Shown here: positions 34,892 to 45,685 of the stretch, one piece after another
How the letters are laid out: every line of letters starts with the position of its first letter
Position numbering within the stretch: position 1 is the first letter of the stretch
Source: Adiantum capillus-veneris
Taxonomy: Eukaryota; Streptophyta; Polypodiopsida; Polypodiales; Pteridaceae
Direction: 5' to 3'
DNA length: 64,000 nt
NCBI GenBank assembly: GCA_014529385.2
Contig: CM043965.1
Coordinates: 9,878,912-9,942,911 of the forward strand
Translations under genes and position numbers: made by a program
Notes under the pieces: generated by a model
Database searches by the model: none
Told to the model about the DNA's origin: nothing
The model's input: only the letters and a program-made list of their open reading frames with translations

Positions 34892-35299
34892 ATGCCCACA
34901 AAAAAATTTATGCGTGGATCGAGCTCCCAAGCCCCTGCCAAAAAAAACAAAGAGTCAACTTTTGACAAAAATTTTGACGAAGAGGATGTTCCGTTGGAGT
35001 TTATAGAAAGCACAGATGAAGGATAAAAGTCTAAGGAAGAAGAAAAGATGTCAAAAGAGCAACAAATACCTTAAATTGAGGTGAGGCAACAAATAGCGGT
35101 GTCTTTGAAGAAAGTTGAGAAGAGGAAGGATGTCGTTGTCCAAAAGAAATCAAAAGATAAACAAATTGAAGAGGAGGATGAGCAATATTTTGTGGGGTTG
35201 GTTGCTAGATTCAAGAGAGAGCAAGAAGAAGGCAACGACAAGTTAAGAGATAGACCTGGCCCAAGGCCAAAAGGAGAACTCAAATTGAGGAACGCGTAG
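34892..35299 (+). pseudogene. Charged (Lys/Glu-rich) reading frame of unknown origin
   Basis: From ATG 34892 one frame of about 136 codons runs to 35299 with two in-frame TAA stops (near 35024 and 35072). It is very rich in K and E (KKVEKRKDVVVQKK, KQIEEEDEQ) and would be largely helical. I do not recognise it; such sequences are common in the N-terminal part of plant gypsy gag proteins, which would fit the setting. 35300-35999 shows no recognisable gene, only a short open frame at 35810-35995. Confidence 0.35.
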
Positions 35300-35999
35300 A
35301 AGCATCATAGAAGAATCCCTTGATATCTAGACCAATTTCAATTGACCGCCACAAGAAATTGAGAACACAACATCAATCACAAGGAGAAATCTCCATAAGA
35401 AAAACAACTCCAACATCAACACAAGTGCTAGTAATGACCACATTTACTTATGCAATGCCACCACAATAACAAGAATGTGTAGTGAAGTCCATGCAAAACT
35501 TGGATAGAGGTCAAAGGGTGGACATGCCAGTAGCCACAAGGGGGTGGAAGGACTCTTACACCTACCTCTCCACTTTGTCAAATATATGATAACATGATAA
35601 ATGCTTTCATGGGGGGAAATTTTTATGCTAAAATCAATGAAATAAGGGCAAAATTGGTCCACATAGACAAAATGCATGATCTTTACTAGTACCTCAATTT
35701 TGATGGCATGCCACCTTTAACAATAGAAAAACAAAGGTGTCTAACAAAAGAAAAGATTGAAACATAATGAGTGGATCGAAAGGCGAACAACCCATAACAC
35801 ATATACATAGTGTATGAGCTTCCTCCTAGTCAAAAGGCATATGTGTTGAACGAAAAACATTCCACAATTGGAAAGCCCATACTTGTATTATTTAATTTGA
35901 TAGACGCAATTGTACTTATTTTTTGGGACTCAATCGAGTTTCCAGATTGTAACTTATTAAATATGTGGATAAGAAAAACCCATGGTAGAACGTAGGAGT

Positions 36000-36799
36000 T
36001 AATTGTGATGAGTTAATACCTCCAAGGCTGAGTATATATAGTCCAACTTTTGTAACCCTAAAGCAGACTTATGATTAATCATCTTTTGGAGCTCTACTAA
36101 GTGTACCATGAGTGTGTGCTTTGTGTCGAAGAGCGAGCGAGGTCTTCTTCTTCTCTCTACACGTACTACAAAAGCTACATTGTAGAGGCAACTACACCAT
36201 TGCGTTAGCAACAGTGAGAGCTATACTTGAACACAAAGCTTGCATGATTCCGGTCTCCTCACAAAGAGCCTTCCTACGAGCTTCAAAGTGAGTTTTCTCT
36301 CTAACTGTGTATTTGTTTTGTGAGTGCTTTATGTCATTGTGTTCACAACAAGTTTAACTACATTTTAGACCTAAGTATGTTGAGAATCAGTAACCTGTAG
36401 TTTCCTGACTGTCTTCATACACATTTTTTGCACCAAGGATTTGTTGGTAGTAGATTGGGCTAGAGACTTTAAGGTAGTGTCCTCTAGGTGTGTAGAGGTT
36501 ACCCCTTGAGTTTCGTGACGATTCGACAATGTTAGGTTGTGTTCTAATTAACATAAGTATCATAGGTAAGGTAGTGGTTGTGTACACATAGTGTGCTTTG
36601 AATTGATTTCCCTTGGTAGTGATTCTCTCTAGAAGGTTGAGTAGGTGATTGACATCCATCTATTTGTTTCCATGCACCTACGGGTCAAACTCCATCCTTG
36701 GTTGATATCTTGTTTGTTGGCCTTGCTTGACATATTTTTTGTTGGCTTGGTTCTCACTTTGCTAGTAACTGCTTCGAGTGGTGTATCTGCCTCACAACA
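36000..36799 (+). repeat. T3 5' LTR (left limit uncertain)
   Basis: The right end is fixed by the primer site. TATATATA lies at 36033-36040, about 760 bases upstream. The left end is a guess because no partner LTR is present. Confidence 0.45.
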
Positions 36800-36800
36800 T

Positions 36801-36818
36801 TGGCGCCACTGCCGAGGA
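36801..36818 (+). other. T3 primer binding site (tRNA-Asp type)
   Basis: TGGCGCCACTGCCGAGGA resembles TGGCGCCGTTGCCGGGGA, the complement of plant tRNA-Asp used by Athila/Tat-like gypsy elements, with a few changes. Confidence 0.75.
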
Positions 36819-37354
36819 TGAGAGCCCTAGGTAGTTGACCTTAGACTAGTCCTACAAGGTAGAAGTTCCTTTGGTTCACCAAGGTATTGTTATTATACTT
36901 TAGGTAGGATCCGGGAGTTGGACTCTTGAGATCTTAGGAGAGTGCTAGGGAGTGTGTGGCTTACCTGTATTTTCCACCACAGATAGTATTAGTTGTGTTT
37001 TAGTGTTATAATGTAGATGGTGTGCGTTGACGGCCTGAGCAATTTGAGAGGTGATAAAAAGGATAGTTAGCACGTGTGGGGCAGTGAAGCATTTTCCCAA
37101 TCATAAGTACAACACCACATATGATGTGTAGGAGTAGTTTTAGGTAAGTGATCTGATTCTGATCTAGAGATATTCGTCACAAAATTTCTTGTTTGTATGC
37201 TTGTTTGCATTTATGATCTCTGAAAAGTTGATTTTTAGGGATAGCATGCAATAAACAAGTTTCAAAGGATAATTGTACATGGTTGAATGATGTTGGGCAT
37301 AAAGAACACATATACAAGGGATCTCGATGAGAAAATTGTAATTTTGCATCAACA

Positions 37355-38561
37355 AATATCAATACACGTATGATGTCTTAATGGCTGACAGGAGACCAAA
37401 TTTGACAAAACAGACTACACCAAAGTGTTCAAAAGGGGTTTTTACCCTATGTTCACCTTAAGACTAAAGTTTTGACCAACACTTAGTACCCAAAAGACAA
37501 GAGACGGAGTGCCGAAAACGAAAAAGATAGGAAACTTGTGGTTATGAACACATTTTTGCATGAAAATTGGTAAAACTGCTTGAAAAGCAGTGCTAGAGAT
37601 GTGTGGATACTTGTGGATGAAATTTGGTAAAAAATTGATCAGTAGACATCATACATGTATGATGTCTGAAGTATGAATCTGGCAGTCAAATTGAACTTTT
37701 GACTTGATACCCATAGTTTGCATGTTGTGTAGAGCACAGAAACCAAGGGAGAATTTTACTCTTTTCGAGAAGTTCCTTGGTAGAAAGTGGTGATTTTGTG
37801 AAGGTTTAAGCTCTAAATTTTGCTATGAGCACATGTGCATGTTGTACACATCAAGGGGCACCTGGGTAGAAACTAAACTTCATTCTGATCTCATTGACAT
37901 CATATGCATATGATGTCTTAGAGGCCAGATCAAAAGACACATTTGGGTGAGCCATTGTGATTTAGAGTAGTTAAGAATTAAATAGGTAAAATTCTACTGA
38001 ATTTGAAGCAAATTGAGGCTGGTAGAGACCAAGAGACGGATCTAGGAAAAGTGAAAGCTTGATTTGACCATATCTAGCACAAAAGGTGTTGGAATTGGAT
38101 TTTGAAAGTTACAATGAGTTGCTTGTGTGGTGGAGGATCTCTGGAGTGAGTTTCACCTCATTTTGACTAGTTAGACATCATACGCGTATGATGTCTCAAG
38201 GGAATTTTTGGAGACCAAAATTGCCATCAAAGTTGACCAAAGTGCTTGACACCCAATTTTGACTAGTTAGACATCATACGCGTATGATGTCTCAAGGGAA
38301 TTTTTGGAGACCAAAATTGCCATCAAAGTTGACCCAAAGAAAGCTTAAGGATCAAGTGTCACCCAATTTGGATCATTTTTGGCTTAGTTAACCTTCTGGA
38401 GAAACTGGCAGTAACCAGGCCTACATAGGAGAGATTGACCTACCTACATGTGTTAGAACTTCAAAGTATGCTTAGATTTGAACAAAGCATATGGAGAGTA
38501 GAAGATTCAAGTTTGAGCTGATTTTGAGCATTTAGACATCATATGCGTATGACGTCTAAAG
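37355..38561 (+). repeat. T3 leader palindrome array (six palindromes)
   Basis: Palindromes sharing ACATCATA-N4-TATGATGT lie at 37355-37378 (left arm degraded), 37644-37667, 37896-37917, 38173-38196, 38269-38292 and 38532-38559. Four are perfect over 22-24 bases; the last has two mismatched pairs. The commonest core is ACATCATACGCGTATGATGT. Centre-to-centre spacing is about 288, 251, 278, 96 and 265 bases; the 96 comes from a local tandem duplication (38161-38256 and 38257-38352). Flanking sequence is weakly similar between units, as in an old tandem array of about 270 bp. Confidence 0.9.
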
Positions 38562-38991
38562 GCCCAATTTAGGACTCAAACTATAAACTTGGTGGTCTAG
38601 AAGTCTCCCTTGGAACCCTAGGATCTTATTTGTCCTTTTAGACCAGTCCATAGAGGGAATCGAGTCCTTATATACAGTTGTTGGGTTGAGATTAACCCTC
38701 TAGTGACACCAATCTACACTGTAGGGCACTTAAGTGAGAATCACTAGTTTAACAAAGAATTGCAAAGTTAAAGTTTTGTACAAATAGCCAGAACAAAGGA
38801 TCCTACAAGTTGGTGATCAATTGGAAGTGCAAAGTACTTTACAAGTTGAGAAAGCAGATTGAAAGAAACTCAAGACAAAGGAGCAGCTGCAAGCAAAATT
38901 CTAAGGTAAGAGGTTTGAGTTGATAGTTGTTTATGTGATGAATTTGAGATATGGTAGGTGTCAAAGAGTTTGAGCAGATCATCTTTCCCGA

Positions 38992-39780
38992 TTGCTAAAC
39001 AAAGAAGCTCTAGAAGGGATAGACGATGACATCCTTGACGCATATCTTTTTAACGTTGAGCTGATATCAAAATGGTCTCAGGAGAGAATCAATTTACTAT
39101 CCTATGGAGGTGGGTTTGATAGAACGGGACAGGAGTTCAAAAGACAAATGGTTCAACAATCAAGGTATTTCCAATTACTTGGTGGATGTTTGTATCATAT
39201 AGGCTTAGACAATATTTTACAATTATGCATAAGTCTCGAAGAGTACCACTGTACTATATTTATTAAGCACACGTTCAAGACCTATCATTTCATCGCTTGC
39301 AAACAAAAACATACCATTTCTTGAAAGATTAGGAGTTTATTGGTCAACTGTGTGCACTGATGTTCATAAGTACATTACTAATTGTACTACATGTAGGTCT
39401 TAACCACCGGTGGAACATGCAACGTTCTTTCAAGTAACAAGTGCACGAATGAAGTCAATATCTAATTGACTACCTAACAACGAGAACATTTCTTGGAAAT
39501 ATTTCTAGAGCCCGTCTAAGAGTCATAGAAATAGAGGCTCAAGACTTCACACTAATTGAAAATCAACTTTATAAGAGAGGAAAGGATAAGTAACTCAGGA
39601 TATGTGCTACGAAAAGCATGTGTTTGCTTATCTTAGAGAAAGGACATGGAGGAATAAGCGGAGTCCATTTCTCAAGGGATAAGACAGTAAGAGTTGTCTT
39701 AACAATTGAAATATGGTGGCCTACATTACATATGGATGCTACAACATATGTTAAGAGATGTGATGTCATATATATGTGAT
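38992..39780 (+). pseudogene. pol: T3 integrase N-terminal region, apparently two copies
   Basis: The open frame 38992-39324 (LFNVELISKWSQERIN, QSRYFQLLGGCLYHIGLDNI, LCISLEEYHC) and patches to about 39410 (GVYWSTVCTDVHKYITNCTTC) match the RNase H-integrase linker and the H2C2 zinc finger of gypsy pol. A second, different version follows at about 39450-39780 (IDYLTTRTF, ENQLYKRGKDK, HGGISGVHFS, IWWPTLHMDATTYVKRCD). Several stops are present. No catalytic core follows. 39781-40149 holds nothing recognisable. Confidence 0.7.
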
Positions 39781-40149
39781 TGCTCATGGGAAATCAAATT
39801 GGTGGCTTCATATGGTGCTGCATCACACTCTCTTTGAAATCGGACTTTGCGTCGAGGCATCCAGAAAGTTAAAGCAAAATTTTGTGATCAGAAGCTCTTC
39901 AAAACTTTTTACAAAGTCAATGACTGTAAGTCAATTTTGGTGTCGATGACCATAACTTGACTCTAACACAAAACAAAAATAACTAGTGCATCCTTATCTA
40001 ATTTTGACCAAACTTCACCAATAGACCTAGACTAATATCTTCCATAGATGCAAGAGCTAGTAGGTCATTATGACAAAAAGGTGCATGGATCATCGTGATC
40101 CAATAACTCTGGTCAAATCAGCTTTTGATGGTGGTATAGCTTGGTTCAT

Positions 40150-41096
40150 CATTATAAAATCACCAAAAACATCTTCCCCTCCATTGCGGTGGATCTCAAC
40201 AAAGTATCTCAATGTGTAAGCCAATCTTCTCAAGACAATAATAGCTCAAGTTAGTACTCCACTTTTCAAAAAGAAGATAAATACCTCGAATAAATTCAGT
40301 GATATGACCAGCAATGTAGGATGCACTACGTTGAGGATCCATTTGTGGCCAATACTTTGATCTAATAGATACCAATCAAATTTAGTATCAAGTTTATGTG
40401 AAAGCCAAGATGTCATTTTGTACCTCTGTTATGAGTTTGCTAGATGTAATACTTTCTTGAATACAATGCTTGGATTATAGTATAACTCCTCTTGTGTGTT
40501 TTCAATATTGACAACAATCCTCAGAACAGATGCAATTTGCACACGTGACATTGCAACATATAACTATCCGTGCGAGAAGAATGATGATGCAAGATATAGA
40601 CCAAGAATTCCCAGTGTTTGCCCTTGTGCTTTGTTGATTGTCATCCCAAAAGCTAGTCTGATTGGAAACTAACAATGCTTTATTTGAAATGGAATCCACC
40701 CATTGATGGGTTCCAACAACAAAGTGTATCCTTGGAATAAAGAATCTCTCTCCAATATTCGATCCTACAATTATCTCTGCTTCAATTACCTTGTGATGAA
40801 ACTTTTTTGCATATCAATCTGGTTCTATTGCATATTCCACATCTTGGATCTAAATTCCACGGCAGCATGATAGAGTCATTTTCTTTTAAGACTAAAATAT
40901 GAGGCAAAAAACCACCACCAACAATAAAGCTATTCAAGTACAAACGTGTGTTTTTGTTGACCGATGGCAGTAAAGTGCAAAATTGATAAACCACAATAAT
41001 GTAAATGAGATAATAAAGACAAGAGGGTGAAAAGTACAAGTTGACAACCAGAGTAAGTGGGATAGATATAGGCAAGAGAGACTTCGTCAAGCTCAT
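40150..41096 (-). pseudogene. Helitron helicase 3' fragment, second copy
   Basis: On the minus strand, 41096-40782 contains RLYLNSFIVGGGFLPHILVL, then PWNLDPRCGICNRTRLICKK (helicase region before motif V). 40700-40440 holds the motif V-VI region in broken frames, homologous to 19480-19830. Similarity to the plus-strand copy extends to 40150 (GTGGATCTCAACAAAGTATC on the plus strand). Like that copy it lacks the Rep domain and both Helitron ends. Confidence 0.8.
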
Positions 41097-41114
41097 TTGT
41101 ACTTAGCATTCAAC

Positions 41115-41116
<2 letters not shown>

Positions 41117-41166
<50 letters not shown>
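41117..41166. repeat. Microsatellite (GA)n
   Basis: About 25 GA units at the 5' edge of the minus-strand Helitron fragment. Confidence 0.95.
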
Positions 41167-41168
<2 letters not shown>

Positions 41169-41436
41169 CCACTACTAGATGCACATATTTTTTCCTTGTA
41201 CGGACTACCCAGGCCATCACTACCCACCAGATTGGACATGTAATAACCTTGTATGATACTTAAAGTTTGTGGATAGTCAAAACCTACATGCAGGGTTAGT
41301 AGGGGCTAGATCCATCACCGAATACATCGCACAAACCATGGGCACAAAATGCTGGACGAGGGGTTATTAATGACCAAACTAGAAGTCAATAGAGAGATCT
41401 TACAAGTTGTAATTTTTAAACTTTGAAAGTGTGTAG

Positions 41437-41703
41437 GTACGTGGATCACAATCCATGTACCTCACAAAATCAAGAAATACAAAATTTCATAGCAAGATGG
41501 GATAATTGTAAAGCAAGTTTAGGGGATTTCTTTCAAAAAAACCTCACACTTAGGCCAAAAAACTTCAAGTCCATTGTGATACCTGCTGGGATATTGGAAA
41601 AAAGATAAAATCTAAATATCGAGAGATGATCACCAACACCCAAGCAATGCAAGAAGCAAGTTTTTGTGAACATTGGCACAAGAACATGGATCACAATCTA
41701 TGT
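41437..41703 (+). repeat. T4 leader palindromes (two)
   Basis: GGTACGTGGAT-CACA-ATCCATGTACC around 41436-41461 and ACATGGATCACAATCTATGT at 41684-41703. Both are variants of ACATGGATCGCGATCCATGT, 245 bases apart centre to centre. The first has arms extended by GGTAC/GTACC. Confidence 0.8.
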
Positions 41704-42162
41704 ACTTGTCAATGGTACATAAGGGAGGTGACAGCTTGATCACACAGGGGTGGAACAAGCTTATAGACCCATCAAATCATAAAGAGACTAAGAATGCTAA
41801 TATTGCCTAGAAAGTAACACTAACAATGCTAATATTTCCTAGAAAGTAACACTAAAAATGATAACATTGTCTAGATAGTACACCAAATTGTTGATGCTCA
41901 GATTTGGGGATTCAAAAGTTCAACTGCAAAATTGAAAATTGGTATAGCCTACAACCTAGGACCATTTACACTAGGGTGCCAAGAAAATCAAGTAAAGGGA
42001 AGAGGAAAGTGATCTAATCAATTGAGGAATTACAAGCTCTTATATGTCTATACATACGACGTCAATTTTCAATGAAAATCTATAGTTGTTGACAAGTATG
42101 GATGAGAATATAGAGCTTCAAAAAGCATAAATCCATAGATTGCATTAGAAATAGGTGGATAT

Positions 42163-43100
42163 TTGGTCAATGAACGAAGAAGACCAATATACAATCAGGA
42201 ATCAATCGAACCAAACAAGAAGAGTGGAAATGCCAATTTATCCACCAACGAACAATGTGGGACCAAATACAACGTAGTCATTGCAGTTTGGGCTACATCA
42301 AGATGCCATAGCAAGACAAGATATCAATATAGGTGGTTATCCGGTCATCCTAAGACCAAGTGCACCACCACTATTCCCATCATATCCGTATTTGAGTGAA
42401 GGACGAGGACCAACTGTTAGACCAACTACAAAAGGGTTACCTTATGCAAAAAGAGTAATAATGAAGAGAGAGTTCGAGGAAAACCCATCTATTGTGAGAC
42501 ACTCACTAGGATATGAACTAGAAGATGAAATCAAAGAAGAACCTAGACATAGTAGAAGGCCTGAAGTGAGAGAAGGATTGGGAGAGTCTATGGTTAGACT
42601 TGTAGACAATCGGCGAGTTAGACCGTCCCAAGTCTAGAAATGGGTAAACAGGAAATACTCCGGAGATAGAGATCCAAGATATCACGTAGGGACTTTCAAA
42701 AGAATAATTAGAGAAAAGAAAGTTTTAGATTTTATGACACAGTTTGCGGGATTCGGATTGACTCTCAAAGATGACGTGACTACATGGTTCGGCTTAGTGG
42801 AAAGACTGGATATTGAGACTCTAGACTAGCTGTTTGAGGAATTCATCAAATAATTCTTGCAGGCAAGTACTTAGATTCAAGCAAAAAGAGGTTTAAACAA
42901 TGGAAAAGGTGGCATTACGGCTCAAGAGATATGTCAAGTTCTCTCAGAGAGCGGAACTACCTACGCAATCACGACTGATCTTGATCTTTATCTAGGGTAT
43001 GAGATATGTAGGTCTTTAGAAGGATCTGCATATGATAAGGAGGCTGAAGCTAAACAAATTGATCGAGGAAGCTCTTTATCTGGTGGATAACTGTTAGGAA
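42163..43100 (+). pseudogene. gag: T4 gag
   Basis: The frame 42281-42637 is a proline- and charge-rich N-terminal region (GYPVILRPSAPPLFPSYPYL). After a stop it continues into the gypsy gag core: KYSGDRDPRYHVGTFKRIIR, FMTQFAGFGLTLKDDVTTWF, LFEEFIK. This corresponds to the T5 gag core at 54290-54500 (KYKGSEDPYAHV, GTGLTWFQPL). Stops follow from about 42830 on. Gag would package element RNA. Confidence 0.75.
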
Positions 43101-43289
43101 TATAAAGAAGAGGATTATAAGAGTCAAGAGGACAACACATCCTCTCAACATAGTGATTCATAGATGACTGAGTCCATTGCAAAACCAACAGCACCTATCG
43201 ATCAAGAAAATTTTATCAGTGACATGGTAAACTTAGAGGTTAACTCCTCTTGTAAGTCTGAAAATCCATAAATTCAGCCTATCATGATT

Positions 43290-44083
43290 TGTAGTTGTGA
43301 TGTAATTTGACAATACCCTCTCAATCTCTCTTAGTCTACACCCTTGTAAGTGGCCGGATGGCCGTGGGAAAGCTCCCTTGACCTTTAAGTCAAAACTCTT
43401 AGCTTAAACTAAAGAGGTATCATTAGCTTGGAAGATTTGAAAACATTCACTGTGAGAGCTTCTTGTTGCTACAAATTGTAATCCTCTTTTCTCCTGGATT
43501 GGTTATCAGAATTCATTTCCAAATAGCACATTGTGTTCCTTGTCTCTTGCTCTACAATCTAAGTGTAATCATTTTCAATTTTGTTGTGGTTTGCGCCGCT
43601 TTGCTTGTGAGCTAAATTCATTGATTTGGAGGTTAAAATGGTTTTTTTTTTAATGTTTTGACTATGGATAAGTGTTTCTATGCTTAAGGAGGACCTTTCC
43701 AAGTACTTCTGTTTCAGTTTTCTGCACATTTTTTAGTGATGGATTGTGATTTATGTACCTTCCCAGATGATGATAGAACTTGGTAGGATTGTGTCCTTAG
43801 GTGTTGTGATACCTCTTCTTAAGTTTCATTGCATTCCGAATTCGTTTGGATGCCGAAAAGGCGTGATAACCTAGAGCGGTGAGATTGGACGCATACTGAT
43901 TGTCTGACTAGGAAGTGGTTGATTTGCTTTTGTCATAGAATGAGTAGCCCTCTGAGTTCACTTTGGTGAGATAGACACTCATTAAGTCTTCATGCCCCAT
44001 CCCGAGTCGCTTCCTTTCATATTGACATTATGTTAGTACAAAAGAGCTATGCCGCAGATGTCCGTCACGGCGACCCGCTAACA
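43290..44083 (+). repeat. Presumed T5 5' LTR (left limit uncertain)
   Basis: The right end CGCTAACA is fixed by the primer site at 44085. No partner LTR is in the window, so the left end is only estimated. Confidence 0.4.
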
Positions 44084-44084
44084 T

Positions 44085-44101
44085 TGGCGCCACTATCGAG
44101 A
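44085..44101 (+). other. T5 primer binding site (tRNA-Asp type)
   Basis: TGGCGCCACTATCGAGA after TAACAT; the same type as at 36801 and, reversed, at 60884-60905. Confidence 0.7.
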
Positions 44102-44624
44102 AACCGATCCTTAGGTGGTGAGTGACTCAGTGTACAAAAAAATCTCCCTTCAAAGCTTTTGACACCCGTTCCGCTTACACATAGATAGTGAAGTAGCTAG
44201 ACATAGGTTTAGTGCTTGGTAGAGACTGGAGTCCGAGACTAGCCAGTGCTACTCCTTAAGAGCAAAGAAAGCTGTGAGTGAAGTACAAGATAGTATTTCG
44301 TTCTTTGATTTTCCTATGTTTGGAAATGACTGTTCCACCACACACTTCGTTGTTACTTTTGTGCTATTAAGTTCATTTATGTTTGCAAATTTATTTCAGT
44401 TTATAGAAGTAGGTTAGGAAACAAATTATACCACCATTTGGGGCCAAAAGGATCAAGGAAAAAACTATCAAAAACCTTTTTTTGTTGTTGAAGACCATAA
44501 CTCTGAAAAGTTGAAGAATTGATAGAGCTTCAAAACTGAACCAAACCCAGCAAAACCTTCAAAAAGAGGATAAAAACACTGGCTAAAAACAAACTGTGCA
44601 GGACACTTCCAAATTTCCTGTCCA

Positions 44625-44644
44625 ACATGGATCGCAATCCATGT
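44625..44644 (+). repeat. T5 leader palindrome, first unit (left of E)
   Basis: ACATGGATCGCAATCCATGT, one base off a perfect palindrome. With E removed it lies about 293 bases from the next unit at 51941. Confidence 0.85.
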
Positions 44645-44777
44645 ACCTTTTTGGTCGCAAAATGTGTTAAAATTGTTTTCTTTGCTTAGAAACAGGCTCT
44701 CAGGCATCAGAACCTTGAGTTTGGTCAACAATAGAGTGCTAGAAGATCACTAAAATCAAAAGATTGGGGTGAGTAGA

Positions 44778-45661
44778 TGTTAACTGAGTTAATGTCAGTT
44801 AATAGAAGCTGATAAAGACCGAAGACGTATGGATGCATATCAAAGATGAATACAAAGAAGCAGTAAAGATTGGAATTACACATTTTCCACGTTTTTTCAA
44901 AATGATCACGTATTGTAAATTCCCGAATTATTTCAAGCCATTGTAATATTTTAATGTGTTACGGGCTCAATGGGAGTTCCAAGTGTAAAGAATAGGTCAC
45001 TTATTGTTCCTAGGTTGTAGATTCAATAAGTGGTGAGCCCTAAAGGCCTTGGGCGGCCGGACATTACATATTTTTACCCTAGGTATATAAGGCAGTGTGT
45101 AAAAGAAAAGAGGGTTCTCAAGTCATTGGTTAAGAGCACTCTTTGGTGAGAGCTCTTGAGGTGTGTGGCTATGGAGTCCTTGAGTTTCTCCTTGCTCATG
45201 AGACTTGATTAAAACTAATCAATGATTCATTCTCTCTCACTATGCCTCTCTCTTACTCCTTATGATTGCCTATGATGCTTAGATTAATTAGATCTTAACT
45301 AATTAGTGGTTAATCCCTCTCTAATCTTGTGTGTGCATGTAGGTTTGCTTGGAGTGTGGTGCTCGATAGATCTATGTGTGTGTGCTTGCGATTAGTGTGT
45401 TGCATGATAGGATTAGTGTTGTGTACGTCTTGCAATCTTAGTGTGTGTGATTGGGTTGATTAGAGGTGAAGAGAAGTGGATATGGAGATTGCCCTTCATT
45501 GTGGCTTAGCTCCTCCATAGGCCGAGAAGCTCATCTCATAGAGTTAACCATTTGTGTTGCCACGATTAGCTCACTAATTATGCCCTAGCTGGGTAGCTCA
45601 TCCCTCGGGATTGATAATATTGTTGGTCATTGGAGCTATTGCAACGATGGGACCCCCAACA
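44778..45661 (+). repeat. 5' LTR of E
   Basis: TGTTAACTGAG to CCCCCAACA with a TATA box at 45084-45090 (TATATAA). Confidence 0.9.
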
Positions 45662-45685
45662 TTTGGTGTCGTTGCCAGGGACGAT
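45662..45685 (+). other. E primer binding site (tRNA-Asp type)
   Basis: TTTGGTGTCGTTGCCAGGGA followed by CGATGG, close to the Athila-type TTTGGCGCCGTTGCCGGGGA. Confidence 0.8.

Larger units (their letters stand above)
36000..39780 (+). mobile_element. Element T3: gypsy LTR, palindrome-array leader and integrase remnants
   Basis: An LTR-like region with a TATA box (36033-36040) ends in CTCACAACA at about 36799. A tRNA-Asp type primer site follows, then a long non-coding leader to about 38900 holding six palindromes. Directly after comes gypsy integrase N-terminal sequence. Gag, protease and RT are missing, so an internal deletion joined leader to pol. No second LTR is visible. Confidence 0.65.
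41215..43270 (+). mobile_element. Element T4: gypsy leader and gag fragment
   Basis: Leader with two copies of the T5-type palindrome (41437-41703), then gag (about 42163-43100). It ends where the presumed T5 LTR begins. No LTR of its own or pol is visible, so both limits are approximate. Confidence 0.55.

Noticed and set aside
37355-38561. Regularly spaced palindromes read as a CRISPR-like array
   Set aside because: Spacing of about 250-290 bp with diverged but related spacers, no cas genes and a eukaryotic transposon setting; it is a leader repeat of a retrotransposon.
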